From assembly GCF_001597735.1 (NCBI RefSeq), contig NZ_LUTS01000003.1:124001-188000 (forward strand): a stretch of DNA of 64,000 nt. Reading direction: 5' to 3'. Shown here piece by piece: positions 59,003-64,000 of the stretch (the first letter of the stretch is position 1; each line of letters starts with the position of its first letter). The stretch comes from Neptuniibacter pectenicola. GTDB taxonomy: Bacteria; Pseudomonadota; Gammaproteobacteria; Pseudomonadales; Balneatricaceae. Made by a program: the position numbers and the translations under genes. The notes under the pieces were generated by a model. That model was not told where the DNA came from and made no database searches. It saw only the letters and a program-made list of their open reading frames with translations.

Positions 59003-59445
59003 TGCATCATCCAAGTAATTTACATAAGAAGCAACAAGGTACAACGTTGATTGAGGTGTTGATTGCCGTTGTTGTTATCTCTATCGGTCTGTTGGCTGTT
59101 GCAGCACTGCAAACGGTTGCGTTAAAAAGCAATAATGGATCGTACTATCGGTCACAGGCTACGTTTTTGGCTTACGATATGGCTGATAGAATTCGAGCGG
59201 CACCAGACGCTGCTGAAAATGGGGATTACAACGACGGTCAAGCGGGTGATCGAGCTGAATGGGATGCAAGGGTGACGGCTTTATTAGGGTCTGGTGCTGT
59301 AGGGCAAGTTGTGATGGCCATAGGTTCAACGGCTAATCAGGCATCTATCACGATTCAGTGGAATGATAATAGAGCAAGAATTCGTGCGGCGAGTGATGCT
59401 GATGAATCTGCGATAACTAGCTTTAGCTATCAAATGGAGTTTTAG
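58999..59445 (+). CDS. pilV: Type IV minor pilin PilV
   Basis: Minor pilin, about 148 aa from the ATG at 58999, which overlaps the preceding stop (ATGA) and lies downstream of GGGGG. The prepilin peptidase site is QQG/TTLIEVLIAVVVISIGLLAVAA with threonine at +1 and Glu5 present. The GLLAVAALQ helix is typical of PilV. Ends at TAG, and pilW begins within a few bases. Confidence 0.9.
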   Translation: MMHHPSNLHKKQQGTTLIEVLIAVVVISIGLLAVAALQTVALKSNNGSYYRSQATFLAYDMADRIRAAPDAAENGDYNDGQAGDRAEWDARVTALLGSGAVGQVVMAIGSTANQASITIQWNDNRARIRAASDADESAITSFSYQMEF

Positions 59446-59448
59446 TTG

Positions 59449-60408
59449 ATGTTAGTAAAAGGCAAACAGCTTGAAAAGGGTTTCAGCTTAGTTGAGCTGA
59501 TGATTGCCTTGGTTTTAGGTTTGTTTCTCATCGGTGGGGTGATCTCTGTTTTTATCGGGAGTTCGCAAAGCTTTAATGCTAATGAAGCGTTATCTCGGGT
59601 ACAAGAAAATGGGCGTTTTGCCATAGAGCTGATCGCACAAGATGTGCGTAATACCGGTTATAAAGGCAGCTGTTTTGTTAATGCATTAGATATTATTGAT
59701 ACGGCTGATGGGGATTACGAAGCGGATGCTTATGACATCAATGACCCAATTAAAGGCTGGGATGACCCAGCGGGCGAGTTTTTTGTTGGGGATTTGACCG
59801 ATTACGTGGCGGGCACTGATCTTATTCTAGTGAAACATGCCGCAGAAGCCGCTGGCGCGATACTTTCTGCTAATGTTGACACGGACGATGTAACGTTTAC
59901 TACGATTGGTGGTGAAACGCCCGGCGCTATTTTGGTTATGTCAGATGCTGCGGGTTGCGATATCTTTCAAAATACGGCTGCGAGTGATACGGCTGACCTT
60001 CAGCGGGGCACCGCCGGGCAATCAATTAATAATAAATCGGCTGCGGCGCAACCATTAAGCCATGCCTATCTATCAGGTGGGAGTACGAATATAGCACGTT
60101 TTTCAAGTACGCTATTTTATGTCGGTTCAGGTTTAACGTCTTCGCGTGCTTTACGCAGTATTAGTTACGATAATGGTGCGCCAAATGACCAAGAGTTGGT
60201 AGAGGGTGTTTCTAATTTAACGGTGACCTACGCTATTGCATCAGGTGGAGGCGCTTCACTTGATTATTCCAATACAGCGACTCAAGTGAGTGCCGCAAGT
60301 GACTGGGATGATGTGGTGGCTGTCAGGGTGACGATTGATGTGGAAGGTGAGCAAAATATATCGCATCAGTTCTCTACAACCATCGCGTTAAGGAATCGCT
60401 TAGAATGA
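59449..60408 (+). CDS. pilW: Type IV minor pilin PilW
   Basis: Larger minor pilin, 319 aa from the ATG at 59449 (GGAG 9 bases upstream; a TTG directly before it is also in frame). Signal EKG/FSLVELMIALVLGLFLIGG, followed by the PilW segment RVQENGRFAIELIAQDVRNTGYKGSC. The C-terminal part is beta-rich and acidic. Overlaps pilX by four bases. Confidence 0.92.
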   Translation: MLVKGKQLEKGFSLVELMIALVLGLFLIGGVISVFIGSSQSFNANEALSRVQENGRFAIELIAQDVRNTGYKGSCFVNALDIIDTADGDYEADAYDINDPIKGWDDPAGEFFVGDLTDYVAGTDLILVKHAAEAAGAILSANVDTDDVTFTTIGGETPGAILVMSDAAGCDIFQNTAASDTADLQRGTAGQSINNKSAAAQPLSHAYLSGGSTNIARFSSTLFYVGSGLTSSRALRSISYDNGAPNDQELVEGVSNLTVTYAIASGGGASLDYSNTATQVSAASDWDDVVAVRVTIDVEGEQNISHQFSTTIALRNRLE

Positions 60409-60848
60409 TAGCTAACTGTAAAGGTCGCATGGGTGAAAAAGGCGCTGTATTAGTGGTGGCGCTGATCTTCTTATTAATCTTATCTTTGATCGGTGTGAGC
60501 TCTATGCAAGGCACTACGATGCAGGAAAAGATGTCAGGTAACTTGCGTGATCAGCACTCTGCTTTTAATGCGGCGGAAGCGGCATTAAGAGAAGGGGAGC
60601 GGCAGGCGCGTCTCGACTATTTCAATGATTTATTAGATCAAGATACGATGGTCAATGATACTTATGCCTCATCATTTTCGTCAGCAGCAATCCCGTCTTG
60701 GAATGCTGAGCTACTTGCTCAAATTTTTGTAAGTACAGGTATAGATGCGGAGCCATCTGGAGCTGTTATCCGAGTAACTGCATCGTCCGCCGGCTTTAGT
60801 GGTCGGTCAGATGTTCGGCTGGAATCAATTTATGTAGTGGAAGAGTAA
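60405..60848 (+). CDS. pilX: Type IV minor pilin PilX
   Basis: Minor pilin of 147 aa. The signal is EKG/AVLVVALIFLLILSLIGVSSMQ; position 5 of the mature protein is valine, so it lacks Glu5 as expected for the tip subunit PilX/GspK. MQEKMSGNLRDQHSAFNAAEAALREGE is the family's following segment. The start overlaps pilW (ATGA). Confidence 0.92.
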   Translation: MIANCKGRMGEKGAVLVVALIFLLILSLIGVSSMQGTTMQEKMSGNLRDQHSAFNAAEAALREGERQARLDYFNDLLDQDTMVNDTYASSFSSAAIPSWNAELLAQIFVSTGIDAEPSGAVIRVTASSAGFSGRSDVRLESIYVVEE

Positions 60849-60880
60849 GAGGACTTACTCTGCTATAGGAGACTTTGCAA

Positions 60881-63800
60881 TGAAAATGTTTAAATCTACA
60901 AGCCTCTGTTACTTAGTCTCTGCGCTTGTTTATGCTGGTGCTTTATTTCCTGTAAATACCGTCGCTGGTACTGTTGCTCAAACCCCCCTTTTCTTAGGTG
61001 AAGGTAATGTGCCGGGTAATTTAGCGCTTACTCCTTCAGTTGAGTACCCTACCGTAACGAGTGTTGCTAATTTAGGGAATTATGACGAAACGGTCAAAAG
61101 TGTAGGCTATTTTGATTCAAATAAATGTTACGGCTACCAGTATAGTGCCACCGAGTCCGAACGACACTTTTACCCAGTCAGTGTGAGCGCGGACTATACC
61201 TGTCCAGGCGATGTATGGAGTGGCAACTATTTGAATTGGGCGGCGACCTCAACAATTGACCCATTTCGTTGGGCATTAACAGGTGGATATCGAGTTAAAG
61301 ACACGGTTACTGAAACTTGGATTGAAAAAGCCCGTCATACGGGGCAAGGCAGTCTTTTCCCCACGCGAACGATCTCCGGTGTGGCGGTTGTTAATAATGC
61401 TACGCCCTTTTCTACTTCAAGCATCACAACCTATGTGAATGGTGAAGGTAACAAAATGGATTTTCAGTTACCTAGTGGACACGGGTTTTCAAACACAGCG
61501 CCAGGAGTAGATACGCCAGTCTTTAGTGATACTGACTTTGGTTCTATATCAATAACTCAATTTGGCTCAGGTACAGTTGAGCGTAGTTCCGAGTATTCCT
61601 ATGACGCGGGTGGATTCTCGCTTAAGAAAAAAACAAACAGTGACCCAAATGGTGCGCGGATAAAAGTCGTTGATTCCGGTAGTGTTGATTATGATAATTT
61701 CATCTTTACGGGGCGGATCTATCGTCCCTCTGGTGGCCCCACAAACGGGAGTTCTGATCGACTCGCCTTGTCTGATAGTGACGGTAATGGTTATGGTTTT
61801 TCGGTTTCTGGTAGTTCTATTAAGGTAGAAAAACGTACTAAAAGTGGTTCTTCTGTTAGTACTAATACGCTAGGTAGTAGCGTTTCTATTAGTCGGCCGA
61901 CAGGGAGTTGGTATAGCTTTGTTTTTGAATCCGTATCGGGGAATAAGTTTAAATTAACCGTTTATAACGAGGGCGGCACAGAGTTAGGCAGCGTTACCAG
62001 TAGCTCATCTAGCTCCCATTCAGATTTTAACTATTTATTTATTCATGGTGGTTCAGATTATTATATTGATGATCTAAGTATTATTGAAAGTGGCGGAGGC
62101 GGTGGTGTTGCTTATCATGCTATATCTGGTGATCGTTTTGAAACCAGTGTACGCGTCAAAGTGTGTGACCCTGCTGTAGGTGTTGAATCTAATTGCCGAC
62201 TTTATGGTTCTAACTGGAAGCCCGAAGGGTTGATCCAACGTTATTCCGATAATGTACGTTACAGTGTGTTTGGTTATTTAAATGATAGTAACGGCCTGCG
62301 AGACGGCGGTGTATTAAGGGCTGAACAGAAGTTTGTTGGGCCTGAGCAGTTAGACCCTAGCTTAGGGGTAGTGGCGAATCCAAATAAAGAGTGGGATGAA
62401 AATACGGGTATTTTAATTCAAAATCCTGATGCTTCTATTGCGGCTGATACGGCGAGTTATTATGGTGTGTCTATTGCCGATAGCGGTGTGATCAATTATA
62501 TCAATAAGTTTGGTCAACTTAACTCTAACTCGTTTAAGAGTATTGACCCTGTTAGTGAGCTATATTACACCGCCCTACGTTATTACAAAAACCAATCTAA
62601 CGTTCCTGCTTATTATTCGAAGTCTCCTGCCCATAACTCGTCACCTAGTAGTGGTACTATTTCGGCGTGGTTAGATAACTTTCCAGTGGTTCGTAGTTGG
62701 GATGACCCAATTCAATATGCTTGCCAAAAAAATGTGGTGTTGGGAATTGGGGATGTTAATACCCATAGAGATAAAAACTTACCGGGCAACACGTCAAGCG
62801 AAAATGAGCCAGCAAAGCCGTCCGAGGTTAGCAGCGATACTACGGTGAACGTGCGAACAGCGACGGATAAAATCGCTGAGTTGGAGGGTATTAGTATTGA
62901 TACTGCTTCGGGTAGTTATTCGGGGCGTAATAACTCGGCGTTTATGGCGGGCCTTGCTTATGATGCTAACACGTCCGATATTCGGGATGATTTTGCGGGT
63001 ACTCAAACCATTCAGACCTACTGGGTGGATGTGCTGGAAGGTCAGGTGCTTCAAGATAAAAGGGATAACCAGTTTTGGTTGACAGCTAAATATGGCGGGT
63101 TTGAAGTACGTAAGCATCCTAGCTGTTCTATACCAAGTTATACCCCGGTTGGAACTGAGTGCAATGAACAGAGTTTGGGCAATCCTTATGCAAGGACAGA
63201 TCCTTTACCTGAGTGGTGGTGGCATACCAATAGCGATACTTTAGATCCTAATTCGGGCAGCGATTATAAACGAGCGGATACCTACTATACTGCTGGCGAT
63301 GCTCAGAAGATGGTTGATGGGTTAACAGATGCATTCGCTTCAATCTCTGCATCTGTACGTGGCGCTGCTTCTGCGCTGACAGCCAATACCTCTCGTTTAG
63401 GTACGGACTCCGCGTTATTTAATGCGCTTATGGATACAACTTTATGGTCGGGTGATTTGGTTGCGCGGGGGATTAGTTCGACGGGTGTACTAGATAGTGC
63501 GGATACATGGAGTGCAGCATCTATTATGGATGCCATTCCTGAAGCCGACTTAAATAGTCGGAAGATATTTACCAGTACTTATGCCGCTAAAGATGCATTA
63601 ACGGGTGTCACTTTAAACTCTGGTGGGGTCGAATTTAAATGGGCTAGCTTATCCGCAGAGCAGAAAGAGATGCTGCAGACGACACCCGCGAGCGGTCCTT
63701 TAACGACAGAGGCTGTAGCGCAGCAGCGGTTAGACTTTTTACGTGGTAGTCGCACATTAGAACAGACGATTGTGAATACATCGAATCCTTTCCGGCAGCG

Positions 63801-64000
63801 TAGTAGTCGTTTGGGGGATATCGTAAATTCTTCGCCTCAGTATGTGAATAAAAATAACTATGGTTACAGTGCGCTAGGGGCACCTACGTTTTCAGCTTCT
63901 GTTGGTAATGATTATATTAGCTATCGTAAATCGGCTACTTATGTGGATAAACCACCGATCATCTTGGTCGGTGCAAATGATGGGATGCTTCATGCGTTTG
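60881..64000 (+). CDS. pilY1: PilY1-type pilus adhesin/biogenesis protein (3' end outside window)
   Basis: Tip-associated protein needed for type IV pilus assembly, at least 1040 aa visible; the frame remains open to the window end. A signal peptide (about 29 residues, cut near VAG) is followed by GYFDSNKCYGYQY and GNYLNWAATSTIDPFRWALTGGYR, conserved in this PilY1 subgroup. Residues about 215-405 form a serine/glycine-rich block with a ConA/LamG-like pattern ending in a run of five glycines, apparently inserted ahead of the conserved VKVCDPAVGVESNC and KPEGLIQRYSD segments. DIVNSSPQYV and ILVGANDGMLHAF mark the start of the C-terminal beta-propeller. No von Willebrand domain was seen. AGGAG precedes the ATG by about 10 bases. 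Confidence 0.93.

Overview
The window is 64 kb of chromosome from a gammaproteobacterium with moderate GC. The gene order looks like an Oceanospirillales-type marine bacterium: rpoC, str, S10, spc and alpha clusters in one unbroken run, then uvrA/ssb, and later ribF-ileS-lspA-fkpB followed by type IV minor pilins, as in Pseudomonas and its relatives. EF-Tu is 407 residues with an acidic insertion after NKAD, a form I associate with that group. The genus cannot be fixed from the sequence alone. I saw no tRNA, rRNA, CRISPR array, insertion sequence or phage gene.

Layout. 1-20065 (+): 3' end of rpoC, rpsL-rpsG-fusA-tuf, the S10 operon (rpsJ to rpsQ), the spc operon (rplN to rpmJ, including secY) and the alpha operon (rpsM to rplQ). 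Strong sigma70-like promoters precede rpsJ and rpsM, and hairpins separate several units. 20196-23856: uvrA (-) and ssb (+).

24319-36692 (+): an accessory catabolic locus, the most interesting part of the window. A membrane histidine kinase, an NtrC-type response regulator and a periplasmic binding protein form one overlapping unit. They are followed by an intergenic region with palindromes and a near-consensus sigma54 promoter (28884-28899). Behind that promoter lie a second binding protein, two permeases and two ATPases of a branched-chain-amino-acid-type ABC importer, then an iron-dependent alcohol dehydrogenase, a hot-dog thioesterase and a GabD-like aldehyde dehydrogenase. I read this as a ligand-induced uptake and oxidation pathway. 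The enzyme pair would fit a C4 omega-hydroxy acid such as 4-hydroxybutyrate (to succinate semialdehyde, then succinate), but the substrate is inferred.

37279-44247: an RmlD-like reductase, sirB2 (-), and a molybdopterin cluster (moaA, moaB, moeA, moaC, moaD) with two acyltransferase genes interleaved and no moaE. 44315-47919: fabB and fabA (-), tpm (+), ispB (-). 48268-51396 (+): rplU-rpmA, obgE and proB. 51455-58334: rpsT (-), then murJ, ribF, ileS, lspA and fkpB (+). 58496-64000 (+): minor pilins fimT/fimU, pilV, pilW, pilX and the beginning of pilY1, which runs off the window and carries an apparent extra domain insertion.
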